Source of the DNA: Prunella strophiata
Taxonomy: Eukaryota > Chordata > Aves > Passeriformes > Prunellidae
DNA length: 64,000 bases
Assembly (NCBI GenBank): GCA_036583965.1
Contig: JAZBQD010000031.1
Location: 1,465,481-1,529,480 of the forward strand
Direction of reading: 5' to 3'
Part shown: in pieces, positions 37,656 through 49,167 of the stretch
Numbering within the stretch: the stretch's first letter is position 1
Layout of the letters: every line of letters starts with the position of its first letter
Notes under the pieces: generated by a model
The model's database searches: none
What the model saw: the letters and a program-made list of their open reading frames with translations, nothing else
Told to the model about the DNA's origin: nothing
Made by a program: the position numbers and the translations under genes

Positions 37656-40600
37656 ACTCATCTGTGGAAGTTGCTGCTGCAGGCAGCTGTGGAACTGAGT
37701 GCTTGGTGTGGTTTTTTTTTCCTTCCCCCCTCCCCCCCTTTTTTTAACACTTCAGACTCTGTACTACTGAGAATGTCTGTGATTGATTGCTTCAAAAAAA
37801 AAAAAAAAAAAAGGTATTTTGGTGGACAGCTGTTGTTCTTCAAGGGCTCCTACAACTCCTATTTGTTAATGGTTTGGGGGAAATTGTCCTGAATAAACTG
37901 TTCCATGACTATGATTTATGGTTCTTTTACACCAAAGTGGCTGGAAATGAGGAGTGAGGGGCTGAACTGAATGGATCATTGGCTTGATCTAATACAGCCA
38001 TCCTAGTGCTTCCTTAGTATTTTTTTTTTTTATTCTCTACAGAGGCCAAATTGAGTTGTGAATTTTGTGCCCATCTTAATGACTTTGTTCCTGGCCTTTG
38101 CCTTTGTGTCCATCCTTGTGGCACGTTCACAGTGGAGCTGTGTTTGCCAGCAGCTTTCCCAGCCCCTGGGAATGGCTCCCCTTCTCCTGGCTGGCCACCA
38201 GGTGTTTGCTCTGGCCACCAGCAGCCTTTGTGCAGTGGGTGGCAATAGAAAACTCACACACTGTCCAGCCTGGGATGGTTGTGAGGCTGAAAGGGAGAGA
38301 GCTCTGCTGTCCCTCAGGGAAATTTTGTGTAGTCAGAACCATTCGTGGCTCCAGCACTGAGATGAGAGTGAGATGGCACAGCTTGAGATGCTGGGGCTGG
38401 CTCTTCTGTCCAAAATAACTGCTGGGGATGGCCAGAAGAGGCGTTTGTGGATTGCTCATCCATTAGCACCTCTCACCATCTATTTTCCAAACGGTCCCTG
38501 AAGTGAGCTGGAACCAGTTCTGTGAGTTGGAACCAGTCTGATCTTTGGGATGATGGCTGGGAGACAGCAGCTCGTGTTGGAAGCAGTTCCTTCATCTGCA
38601 TGAGCCTTGTGCTGGCACTGTGGCCCATTTTTCGAGCTGCTCTGAGGACATTTGGCCCCTCTTCCCTCCAAAAATAGCTGCTGTGTGTCGGAGATTCCTG
38701 CCTGGGGGATTTAGGAGCCAAAGGAGCTCCAGCCTTCCCAAACGTGCCCTCTCTGCTGACATTTGGATTCCCTCCACCCTGTGCTGTGGGCAGGCAGGAG
38801 GGAGTGCCTGGTGAGGGTTATTTGGGTGCTCTCTGGAGTGCAGGGTTATCCACAATATCTGTGGTTCCTCTGGGAATTTCCCCTCCTGGCCATGGAATCC
38901 CATCTGTGATCTGAACTATTCAAAGCCCTATGAACAAGCTCTGTCCTGAAAATCCTGCTGCCAGTCCAGGGGAGCTGTTAAACCACTAACTCTGCAAAAA
39001 CTTGGCTGCTTTGAGGTGCTCAGTGACAGCACCAGTCTCACCACTCCTGGCTGAAGCGTTTGGACTTGGTGTGATTGCAGCAGACAGATTGTCTCAAAGC
39101 CACAAGGTATTAATTGGCTTTCATGTTCAATACCAGTTAATAAAAATTTCCTTAAAAAGACACATTGCTTTGCATTAGATGCTCTTTAATGTTGTCAGAG
39201 GGTTCTGATAAAACAGAGCTTTGGCATCTGCTCTTACCCGTTAGTCTTCTGATAACTGTTGAATCCATCAGCTGTTTGCACTCAGATTTGAGGGATGGAG
39301 CTCACCAAAGCAGTAACTCTGTAGAAATGGTCTGGAAATAGGGAACTGAGGCTCTTTATGGGGTACTGGAGAACCCCATGGAAAACTGAAGGGATCAGAC
39401 AGAAAGAATTCAGCTTCACTTTGTGCTGCTGTTCCCAGAACTCACTGGGGGCACGTTGACACCACAGATATTTTTCTCAAAATACCATGCTGGGCATTGC
39501 AAGCACTTGCTAAATAATCATTCCAGCTCTTTCTCCAGCTAAGAGGACACCATTAGGTTCAGGAGAGCAGCTGGGAAGTGCATTTGGACCAGGCTTTAAG
39601 CTTGACAAGTTCTGGGTTTCAAGAGGCATTTTAAAAGTGCTCCCCCAGCTCACGCAAGGAGCCATGCTTTGGTGCCTCGGCCTGGAAGGCAGCGTGGGAG
39701 CTAAAAAATCTATTAGTGAGTTTCAATTTACTCAGGATAAATCCTTCCCTGAGGATTGCTCTTGTTCTCTGGAATTACAGGGTTTGGCATGATAACGTTT
39801 TTCTCCTTAATTTGTCCCTTTTGCACTTCTTGGTGCGAGCAGGGAGAGCAGCAGCAAAACTCCAGCAGGAGAGAGGTCCAGGGTTCCTTTGGACCAGGAG
39901 ATGTGTGGAGGGTGCAGAAGGAGCAGTGAGGCAGCAGAGCTGTGGGAGAGGGAGGACAGGAGAGAGCCAAATGGGTGGAAGTGGGATTTGGACAGCAGGG
40001 AAAAGCTGGTGAGAGAGGGGGGCAAAGAAAACGATCTCAGCAGCTGCATTTTGTGCGGCCACTCCTGTATCCTGCAGCTGTTCATTAGAAATTCTGTTTA
40101 TGCCACAGGGAGTTTTGGAGTCTCTGAAGCTGACACAGTTTTAATAGACAAAGACATTTTGAGTGCAGCACATCTGCTCTGGGATGCTAAGGAAGAGGCT
40201 CCATGCAGTAGTGCCATTGGTTGAAGCATTTCATCGTGCTTTTTTTTTTTTTATTTTAAGACCTCTCTTTTATCCTAAAAAGTAATTTTTGAGGTCAAAA
40301 GAAGTGCTGTGTTTGCTCATTAAGTTTGCAGCCCTTAAACTGAGAGTCCTGCTGTATTCTTCCTAATATCCCAGCCCTGGGAGCAGGCAGAATCACCTCT
40401 GACTTGGAAGGCTCCTAAAGCATTTCCCAGAAGTGGCCATCACAGAGGTGTGAAGCACAATCATAGGCCTGGGGCAGGAGGGTGCTGCTCCAGAGCAGAG
40501 ACCTCCTTTGGTCAATGCTGCATTATTGAATATTTGGTGAGTAGGTCTTAAATTGATCAATTTATTTCTCAGCAGGCTCAATCTAACCCTCAGCTTAACT

Positions 40601-41276
40601 TTTATAACCCGTGGCTTTGCAAAACCCATCTCATCTCACTCGGTGATTGAATCCACCTTGTACAGCTGAAAAGTTAATTCCTTCCTTCACCTCCAGCTCT
40701 GGTCAGGTTCCTTGGATCCTTCCTTGCCTGGCCTCTCTTTTAGCCTTCCAATAAACAGAACAGTGTCACTTTGCCCTTCCTAACTGCTGTTATTGCTGCA
40801 TCTGCCCCACAGCATCTTCTGGATATTTTCTACCTTCCTGTCTTGGTAGGAGCAGTCTCTATGCTGGATGCACGTGCTGAGTGGGGTTTGCCATCTCCCA
40901 TCCTGCCTTTTCCAGGGGCTGGCTGTGTCAGTCTTCCCCAGCCAGGAACAGCTTGAGAAGAGGTTTTTTTTTGTTGTGTTTCTGATCTCTTGGAAGGGCA
41001 GCACTGGCAGGGCACAGTGTGTGTGGAATGATCCGTGATCCCACATCCCAAATCCAGGCGGCGGCGGCGCTTTGTAGGAATTTCATTACCAGGGATTGTG
41101 CTGCTGCTTATCTCCTGTCATCCACTCTGCTGCTGGTTAATGGCTCTGTCAGGCACACACACAAACCTCAGGTGCTGTGTTCTGTCTTCTTGGGATGTTT
41201 TGTGGTCTTTGGTCACATCCACATCTGCAAGTCCCGTGGAGCGGAGTGTCCTGCAGGGACCTTCGTTAGGTTTTAT

Positions 41277-41387
41277 AGAACCCCAGAATGGTTTGGGTGG
41301 GAAGGACCTTAAAGCTCATCTCCTTCCACTCCCTGCCATGGACAGGGACACCTTCCACTGTCCCAGGTTGCTCCAAGCCCTGGTTCA
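41277..41387 (-). mobile_element. CR1 LINE terminal fragment (left arm of inverted pair)
   Basis: CCCCAGAATGGTTTGGGTGG through CCCTGCCATGGACAGGGACA to GGTTGCTCCAAGCCCTGG. The oppositely oriented copy at 41420-41852 begins about 30 bp further on. Confidence 0.94.
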
Positions 41388-41419
41388 GCTTTGCTCAGGA
41401 GGGAGAAATGGAGATTTAC

Positions 41420-41852
41420 AGAGATACTCCAAGAGCTGGAGTCCCTCTGCTCTGGAGCCAGGCTGGGAGGGCTGGGGTGTTCACCTGGAGACGAGAAGGA
41501 TCCAGGGAGAGCTCAGAGCCCCTTCCAGTGTCTAAAGGGGCTCCAGGAGAGCTGGAGAGGGACTGGGGACAAGGGATGGAGGGGCAGGACACAAGAAATG
41601 GCTTCCCACTGCCAGAGGGCAGGGATGGATGGGATATTGGGAAGGAATTGTTCCCTGTGAGGTTGCTGAGGCTCTGGCACAGGTTTCCCAGGGAAGCTGT
41701 GGCTGTCCCTGGATCTCTGGAAGTGTCCAAGACCAGGCTGGACAAGGCTTGGATCAACCTGGGATAGTGGAAGGTGTCTCTGCCCATAGCAGGGGTTGGC
41801 ATAGGTTGATCTTTCAGGTCCCTTCCCTCCCAAACCATTCTGGGATTTGAAT
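41420..41852 (+). mobile_element. CR1 LINE 3' fragment (right arm of inverted pair)
   Basis: From GAGATACTCCAAGAGCTGGA through GAGAAGGATCCAGGGAGAGC and GAAGCTGTGGCTGTCCCTGG to CCCAAACCATTCTGGGATTT. Its last 110 bp or so are complementary to the fragment at 41277-41387. Confidence 0.95.
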
Positions 41853-44800
41853 TTCCAGCTTGCTTTGCAATAAACTGTCTGGGATAAACCCCCACCTGCT
41901 GTATAAATATGGGTGATCCAACACATCAGGTAATTTAATTTTTTTTGTGTGATCAGGCTGTCTGGAACACAGCAGCTCCCATTTAGGTGGTGATGAAGCA
42001 TCTCCAAAAAGTGCAGAAGGCTGTGGGTAGGGTGCCCACCCTGTGCAGCTGAGGGAGGAGGGAGGAGCTGGACACAGCAGCAGGGATAACATGGGAGCAG
42101 GTGAAGGAGCTGTTTCAGGGAGGGAAGGTACATTTGGAGCTGGTTATTTTGGCCACATGGCACTGATGAAGGTCACTGAACCTTGCTCAGATGTAGCAGC
42201 CAGGGCTTCCCAGGTTTCTCTTGGCTTTCCCTGGGTGTGAACTTCCTTGTGTCCTTGGGTGGTAAGGGCTCAGTGCTGAGCTGCCTCCTTGTCCCCTGAG
42301 GTGCACAAGAAACCATCTGTGTGATTTCATGTTTGTTAGGGGCCTCTCAGTCTCCAGAACTGGTTTATTCCCTGTGTGCAGGACAGGGGCAAACTTTCCA
42401 TAAACCCCACACAGATGGATTATTTTCCATAGAGACCCACCCTGCTGAGTGAGCTGCCTGTTAAACACTCTGTGTGTTTCTGTGCTTTTCAAGCAGTATT
42501 TCCTTTTCCTTATAACTTCCCCAGGACAATGAAACTTTTAAATTTGTGCTTAATTATGACCTGAAGCTTCTGCCAGAGAGCAGGAGCCCTGAACCTGCCA
42601 CGTGGTTATTTCCTGCTGTGGAAGCAGCAACCAGGGCGTTTTGGGGAGGTGAGAGAGGCTTGTGGTTTTGCCTTGGGGAAAATAACGTGCCTGAGCTATC
42701 TAGGGCTGGAAACCACAAAGAATACCAAGGATTTGAGCTGTCTCATGGAGTCAGTGTTTGGGAAACCAGTCCTCTCTTCCTGCCTGGAGCTGACCTCCTC
42801 CTGCTTCTCTCATGTGACAGGAGCGCCCGGCTCTTGGCTGTGGTTTAACCTCAAGGGAGTTCTTGTTCATTAATTACTTCAAGGTAAAAGCAAAGAGAGG
42901 CTTTGCTTCCTCCCACACCTAATTTATCCCTTTTAGAGGCGAGTAAAAGCTTGTGCCACTGCATCCTGGAGCATCCTTGGTTTGCTTCCCACGTCCCAAA
43001 ATATCTTCAGCACTTTGTAAGAGGGAATGTGGTGAGCTCTGCAACATCAGCCACGGTGGTTGTAGGGATTTTCCAGCTTTCTTGGAAAGCTCTACCCTGT
43101 GGTCCCTTACTTTGAGCTTTGGAGATGAGAGGGGTGAGCTTTGCATCCAGGATTTTCTGCCACTCCATCCCACAGGACACAGAAGGATTTACTCCTAAGC
43201 TGGATATTTCTTTGAGCAGAAAAGTGCTTGTGTACAGCCTGGAAGAATAAATAAAACACAGTGACTGGTTTATTACCAGAAAACAACACTAAATAATAAA
43301 TTTAAGAGCTAAAAGCTCTATATGTAAAGTAGATTTCACAATGCATTATGCAAAAAGCAGAAAGGCACTGGAGAAGGAAACCACTGGGAGAAGGCAGGCT
43401 GGGAAGATGGATGATCTTGCAGACAGGACGAGGAGATGTGGAGTGAATCCCAAGCTGGCACAGCTTCTCAAGTGACCTTGGGCAAGTTGTTTCTGCACAC
43501 CTCCATTACCTGCTCTCTAAAACCAGGGTGTGGTTTTCCTGTCCCCAGCATTTCATCAGAATAAATGAGGTTTGTGAAGCACTCAGCCAAGGAGCAGGGA
43601 CAGCCTTTGGCAGAGGGCAGAGCCCAGGTACCTGTGAGCACCTGGGGGAGATGTTTCTGTGTTTTCTCAACAGTGAGCATCTCCTGGAGCTCACCCTTGT
43701 CCCAGTGCCCAGATGAAAACACAAAGCTGAGAGCCAGGCTCAGTTCTTCACTCGTTGCCTTGAAGCATTTGAGGTCACCTTTGCTTTGTGGAGACAGAGA
43801 TGGAGGCCTGGGGGTGCCTGATTTCCCCTGGGGGCTGGAGAGAAGCAGTGTCAGAGCTGACATCTTAACTCCAAGGTTCTCCCCACATTTCTGAATTGCT
43901 GCCACCTGGGAGCCTGGACACAGAGCCATACAATCATTTAGGTGGGAAGGGACCTCGGGATGTCTCTGAACCTGGGCATTGTCCAGCGAGTTTTGGATAT
44001 CTGTTGGCCTCATATCCTCCTTCAAATCCTATTTAAAGCTCTTTCCCTGAGCCCTCCTAACTCCTGCAGGATGATCCTTTTCTCCCTTTGAAACAGCTGA
44101 GCCCTGTCTGTTGCCACCAGACCTGGTGTGTAAACCAATCCATGATCCAAAGCCCCAAAATTCCACCTGCTCAGAGCCAGGTGTTGATCTGTTGGCTCTT
44201 CCTCCTTTTCCCCTCCTCATTCCCTGCAGCTGGGAGGAGAGAGGAGAACATCACTTGTGTGCTGTGGTGACAGGAGGGAGCACCCTTCTTCCCCAAGAAC
44301 TTGGGGTGGAAAACTCAAAGTTCCTCAAATGCCACTTCTAATGCCACTGCCTTCTCCAGCACATGTGGTTTCCTGCTTTTCCAGGATGAGCACATGGAGG
44401 GGCTCTTGGAGCATTTTTCCCTTTACCCCACACATGCCCATGTGGATGAGGAGCAGGGCTGGGAGCAGGTTTGGCTTTCCATGGAGCTGCAAACTGTGCA
44501 GAATGTTCCTTGGTTTGGATAAAACTCCCTAAAGGCAGGGATGCAGTTTATCCCTGGAACTTCCAGATTACAGGACCTTTTACCTGTGCATATAACAGCA
44601 TTGATCTCAGCCTGGGAGAATTGCTCTGTGCCTGTGAGCTCTGGAGATGGTACAAATCCCTCAGGATGATCCCTAAAGCTGCTGCATGCAGTTTCAGAGT
44701 GAATTTTCCATCTGCTCCTTTGATGGATCTGCTCCCAACCAACTGTACCTTAAAGCACACACCTGATAGATTTATTCTCCTTGTTCAACTGCTCCTGTTC

Positions 44801-47800
44801 CCAAAGTGATTGGGAGATTTGGGATGTAATTCTTCCCTTTGAGAGCATTAGGAAATAGAAAGTTATCATTGCTGAAGGGTTATTTGGAGTTTTTCTTCCA
44901 CTACAGCCTGTTCTGAAGAGGAGAAAATGCTGTATTTTTATTTTCTCTCTTTGATTGCATTCCTAATACTGATGAAGGAGAGACTTGGCAACAGAAGGTG
45001 TCTCTCCAAGCCCAGATAAAGCACAGGAGCACTTCCATGCTCCCTGAGGTCCTTGTCTGTTTGCCAGGAGGGAGCTGGCAGTGGCAGAGGTGGGTTTGTT
45101 CTCCATGGAGAGCAGCAGAACTTCAGGATAATATCACTGTAGACCCCTCATTTCTTAAGGAAAGGGAGTCAGGATGAGTATGGATGCACACAGAGAGAGT
45201 TTGGGAACTGATTTAGCAGGTGCAGGAGGATCCCTGTGGATTTTCCTCCCCACAGTGCAGTCTGTGCCACCACGTTCTGCCTCATAATTGTGCATTGCTC
45301 TGCTGAGCTCTGAAGGACCAGAAGTTTAAATTTTCCAGGCTCTGTTCACAAATATGCTGAGAAAGGAGCAGTATTTCCCTAATTTTATAGGGAGATGGAT
45401 AACAGAGGTGTAAGCAGGGAGGAGTAAGTGTGCCCAAGTCTTTGAACATTTGCAGAAATGGCTCCACAAGCACTCACAGGTCAGAGCAGCCGGGTTATTT
45501 CCAGAAATGCAAAATGAGGGAGAACCTCAGGTATTCCCATAACTTCACTGGCACAGGGAGTGCTTGCTGTGGAGCTGAGGAAAGCTGGGAATGCAGCCCA
45601 GGCTTTGACAATGTTCTCTGAGCAGCTGAGTTTTGTGGGAGAAGGAGCTGCAAAGTGCAAACCTGTCGTGTCTGAGAACTCAGTCAGGTTGGCATTTGGG
45701 AAGAGGCTCTGGTAATTATTGATCTCCTGATCCTAAGAGCTCTTCCTGCCTCTTTCTGTGTGTGTGTAATCAGCTCCATCAGGCAGCAACACTGTGCTAC
45801 AACAACAAGAGTTTTCAGTTGTGGAGCTTGGTAAGTTTAAAGAACTAAATAGTACTTGGGAGCTGAGAGGGATGAGTTGGCTGGAAAGCCCAGCAGCTAT
45901 CCTGCTTCTCCTCCTCCCAGATTTCTTTTTGGGAATGATGGGAATCAGCAGCCTTTTTCCCCAGGGCTGGATAAACACAGCCCTGAAGTTTCTCTTGATA
46001 AAACCACAGATTGGGTTTTTACTTTGTCTTTTTTTTATGAGTCCTAATGGCAACGTGTGACAACCTCAGGCTCGATTGAGTTGATGAGGAATAAAGTCTT
46101 AATAGTGAAGAAGAGTCCAGGAGTGTGTCTAAAGTGCTCATTTTATCACCAGCACATATTTCATACTGACAGTCCATACTTTTAGCTAATCCCAAGCCAC
46201 GTGTGGTGCATTTTAAATCCCTCCTCAGCCTGCTGTGGTCTTTCCCATGTGGTGTTTTCCAGGAGAGCAATGGAGTCACATTGGCAACCCCAGACTTCTG
46301 AGCTTACGGATATTTTTAATTCACAACCCATATTTTGAGGTGAGGAGGATGAATTTTGTTCCCTGTCAAGGAAGGAGCAGATGAGCCACTGTGGCAGAAC
46401 AGCTGCTGAGGATCAGGTGTGGGGTGATGGATTTAGCTTTTCAAGGGTCCCCAGCTGCCATTTTAGGGAGTCCAGTTTGCCATTTCATTACCAATTATGG
46501 CTTATAAATAGGCAAAGTAAACCACAAAGGAATAAGATATTGATGCAGTCCTACCTTTGGGGCTGCAGTTTTTTGTGACCAGCAATGTGTTCATGTGCCC
46601 ACATTTATGATCCCTCATTTCTGTGTTGTCCCAACACCCTGCAGTGTTTGACCCCACTTACCCCATGGCAACCCCCAAACAAAAAAACCCAGCAAAGCTT
46701 GTTTTCCCCACTGTGTGCCTTGAAGTTAAGCTGATTTTTAGATTCTGGTGGTGTTCAAGTGAGTGCTTTGGCATTTCTCTCAGGAAAAGCATTATTAGGG
46801 CAGCTCATCTCCTGGCCAGCTGTTTGCAGAAAACTGGTGGCAACTGGAGGATCTTTGCAGCCCCTGTGAGACCTGAATAGCAGGGACTGGCACACACACA
46901 GAGCATGAGCTTCACTTCCTGCAGAGGGCCTGAAAAGGGGGAGAAGAAAGAAAGAAAAATAAAATAAAAGCTTTTTAAAAATTATTAATTTTTTTGCCTT
47001 CAGTTGCATGTTGGTGCCTGCTAAAATCCTGCTGCTGGGCAGAGCAGTCCCAGAGGCTGGAGCCTCCCATCTGCCCACAGCCACGTGCTGCCAAGATCCA
47101 AGAAAGCTGATTTAGCCTTTTTCTGACTTTTTAGCCCCTTTATCCTCCTGGCTTTCCGAGATTTATGCCACTGCTGTTTGCCAATGTCATGAATTTAAAA
47201 TCTGCCTTAGTTTTAAGTGTTCATTCTGCTGTGCAACTGGGTTGTGGTAGGAGGGGATGGAAATCCCATTTAATCATGGGGTGTTAAGTAAGTGACAACA
47301 AATGGCTGTGTAACAATAGGCCTGGGGATTTGCTTTATTACCCCACATATTTCCCCTCTTCTTGATAATTTTTCATGGTTAAAATCAAATTTCCCCTTTT
47401 ATTTTCTCTGACTTGCACTTGAGTGACGACACTGAAAATTCCTCCTGAGTTCTCTCTGCTGCTTTAAGGTGAACTTTTTTGCTTTGGCCCATTTCCAGAT
47501 CTCTATTTCAGCTGAGATTTGCTTCCTCACCTTCTTTCTGGGAATTCTTGATGAGCAGATGAGAGGGGCATTAAATAGATTCAGTGAAAAATGACCGTCA
47601 CCAGCGTGGATGACTTTCTTTCTAATTAAAAATTGAAACGGAAATGAATGAGCTTCTCTTGAGGCCATGCAGGAGCTGGTGCTAAGCCCAGCTCTATATT
47701 CATCACTGATGTGGGAAGTCCAGTGTATGAAAGAATATCCCAGAAACTTCAGTACCTTGGAGGATGCCAATAAAAGGGGAGATTTTCTAGTGACAGCATA

Positions 47801-47856
47801 TTGATGTGGCCTAGATTTAAATCTCTTGGCCTAGAGCTGAGTCAGAGCTGAGTTTC
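41853..47856. other. Non-coding stretch upstream of the EXTL3 coding exon
   Basis: Probably EXTL3 5'-UTR intron. No untranslated exon could be identified with confidence, only a doubtful CR1 remnant near 43926. The open frames of up to 185 codons on the minus strand near 43.5-44.0 kb do not resemble any family I know. Confidence 0.45.
43926..44096 (-). mobile_element. Possible old CR1 fragment
   Basis: ACAATCATTTAGGTGGGAAG followed by GACCTCGGGATGTCTCTGAA looks like an eroded antisense CR1 terminus. The remainder is too diverged to align by eye. Confidence 0.5.
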
Positions 47857-48070
47857 ATAGAATCACAGAATGGATTGGGTGGAAAGGGACCTTAAAACTC
47901 ATCCAGTGCCACCCCCTGCCATGGGCAGGGACACCTTCCACTATCCCAGGTTGGTCCAGTCCCTGCCCAGCCTGGCCTGGGACACTTCCAGGGATCCAGG
48001 GGCAGCCACAGTTTCTCTGGGCACCCTGTGCCAGGGCCTCCCCACCCTCACAGGGAACAAGTTCTCCCAA
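47857..48070 (-). mobile_element. CR1 LINE 3' fragment upstream of the EXTL3 exon
   Basis: CATAGAATCACAGAATGGAT through CCCCCTGCCATGGGCAGGGA to GCCTCCCCACCCTCACAGGG. It ends about 620 bp before the exon's splice acceptor and is opposite in orientation to the copies downstream of the exon. Confidence 0.95.
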
Positions 48071-48670
48071 AAGCTTCCCAACAGATCCTAACTTCAGCAT
48101 CTTCACTTTGATGTATGGTGTAGACTTTTTCAGTGTTGACCAGAAATTCCCTCGTACTCAGCCAGCCAGTTAATCGTAACCAACACAAGTACGTTCCCTT
48201 TAAACTTTCTCATGCAATGAATCAAAATTTTCCAGCAGGAAATGAAAGCAAAACACTCCATCTAAAAATTCCTCATCAGCTCCAGTCACCAGAGCAGAAC
48301 AATGGCAATTACACTCAGTTATGCAGTGCAAATTCCCAGTGCTGCTGCGTCCCGGGATCACAGCAGGGCGGGCAGGGAGAGCAGGTGTATGTCAATGCCT
48401 CTGGTTTGGATGTGAGGAGAGGGGGCCTTGCAGGTGGGAAAAACAGGGATCCAGGTCCAGGGCTGAGGAGGCTGTGTGGTCTGGAGCAACCCTACACAAC
48501 CCTAATGAGGAGCAGAGTGCCTGGAGAAAGCCGTAGTGTCCACATCTCATGGATCCCACCACCTTCTCAGGTGACACCCCAGAGGTTGTTCTTTTGAGAG
48601 AGGACAATTGCTTTTAAATCTAACCATGTCTCAGGTCACCAATGGGTCATTTTGGTTGTGTTGCCTGACT

Positions 48671-48690
48671 GTGTGATTTTTCTCTTGTAG
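48671..48690 (+). promoter_or_regulatory. EXTL3: Splice acceptor of the EXTL3 coding exon
   Basis: A pyrimidine-rich tract (GATTTTTCTCTTGTAG) ends in AG at 48689-48690, immediately before GAATGGCAG. It is the best acceptor found upstream of the start codon, and its position fits the known gene structure in which a 5'-UTR intron precedes the large coding exon. Nearby alternative acceptors cannot be excluded without RNA data. Confidence 0.75.
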
Positions 48691-49167
48691 GAATGGCAGA
48701 GCTTCACCCTCCCAGCAGCGATGAGAGAGACTGACAGCGCTACGAGTCCCTCCCGGCTCCGTCTGCACGGCGGCTGCTGCCTCTGCATATTCATTGGATG
48801 GTAATGCAGGATGTCGGCAGCAGCGGCAGAGTTTGGCTCGGTCCCACTGCGTTTTTCTTGTGCCGGTTGTGACTCTGAATCGCCATGACAACGCTGTGAC
48901 ACTTCCAGCAAAGGTTGCCCGCGGACCAAGGGTGGGCTGGGGGTGGGCGAGAAGGTCAATGATCGAGTCTAACGGGATCACAGGTTGTGCCTGCAGCAAA
49001 ACGACCGTGGAAGAGCCGCCGGCACGGCAAGAAGATGAAATTCCCCTTCCATTGGCTTCTCGTTGAGCAGGCACAATAACATTTCCCTTGGAGAGACTCG
49101 CTCTAAAAACTCTTTTGGTTATGGCTACTGATCCAACGTGATTGTGCGCGCGGCGGCTTTGGAACTC
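48691..49167 (+). other. EXTL3: EXTL3 5' leader within the coding exon, carrying several upstream ORFs
   Basis: This is the 477 nt between the splice acceptor and the EXTL3 start codon. It contains at least six ATG-started upstream ORFs that all end before the main ATG: 48693-48734 (13 aa), 48798-48872 (24 aa), 48885-48899 (4 aa), 48959-49066 (35 aa), 49035-49079 (14 aa) and 49121-49141 (6 aa). The main ATG has C at -3 and A at +4, a poor initiation context. The sequence is richer in CpG than the preceding intron. Leader status is inferred from the acceptor and from the absence of an in-frame coding extension that looks like EXTL3. Confidence 0.75.

Larger units (their letters stand above)
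34347..41276. other. Non-coding stretch, possible conserved patch at 34.7-35.1 kb
   Basis: Three CR1 termini (35715, 36148, 37487) and an A run near 37795 are present. 34740-35060 keeps several CpGs (around CCCCGCGAGGTGCGAACGGG, 34814-34833) and is repeat-free. It could be a conserved element or an untranslated exon, but no splice pattern can be proved. Confidence 0.45.

Noticed and set aside
43468..44025. Minus-strand frame of 185 codons as a possible exon
   Set aside because: No recognisable family. Its first part runs through a probable old CR1 remnant, and no convincing splice sites bound the frame.
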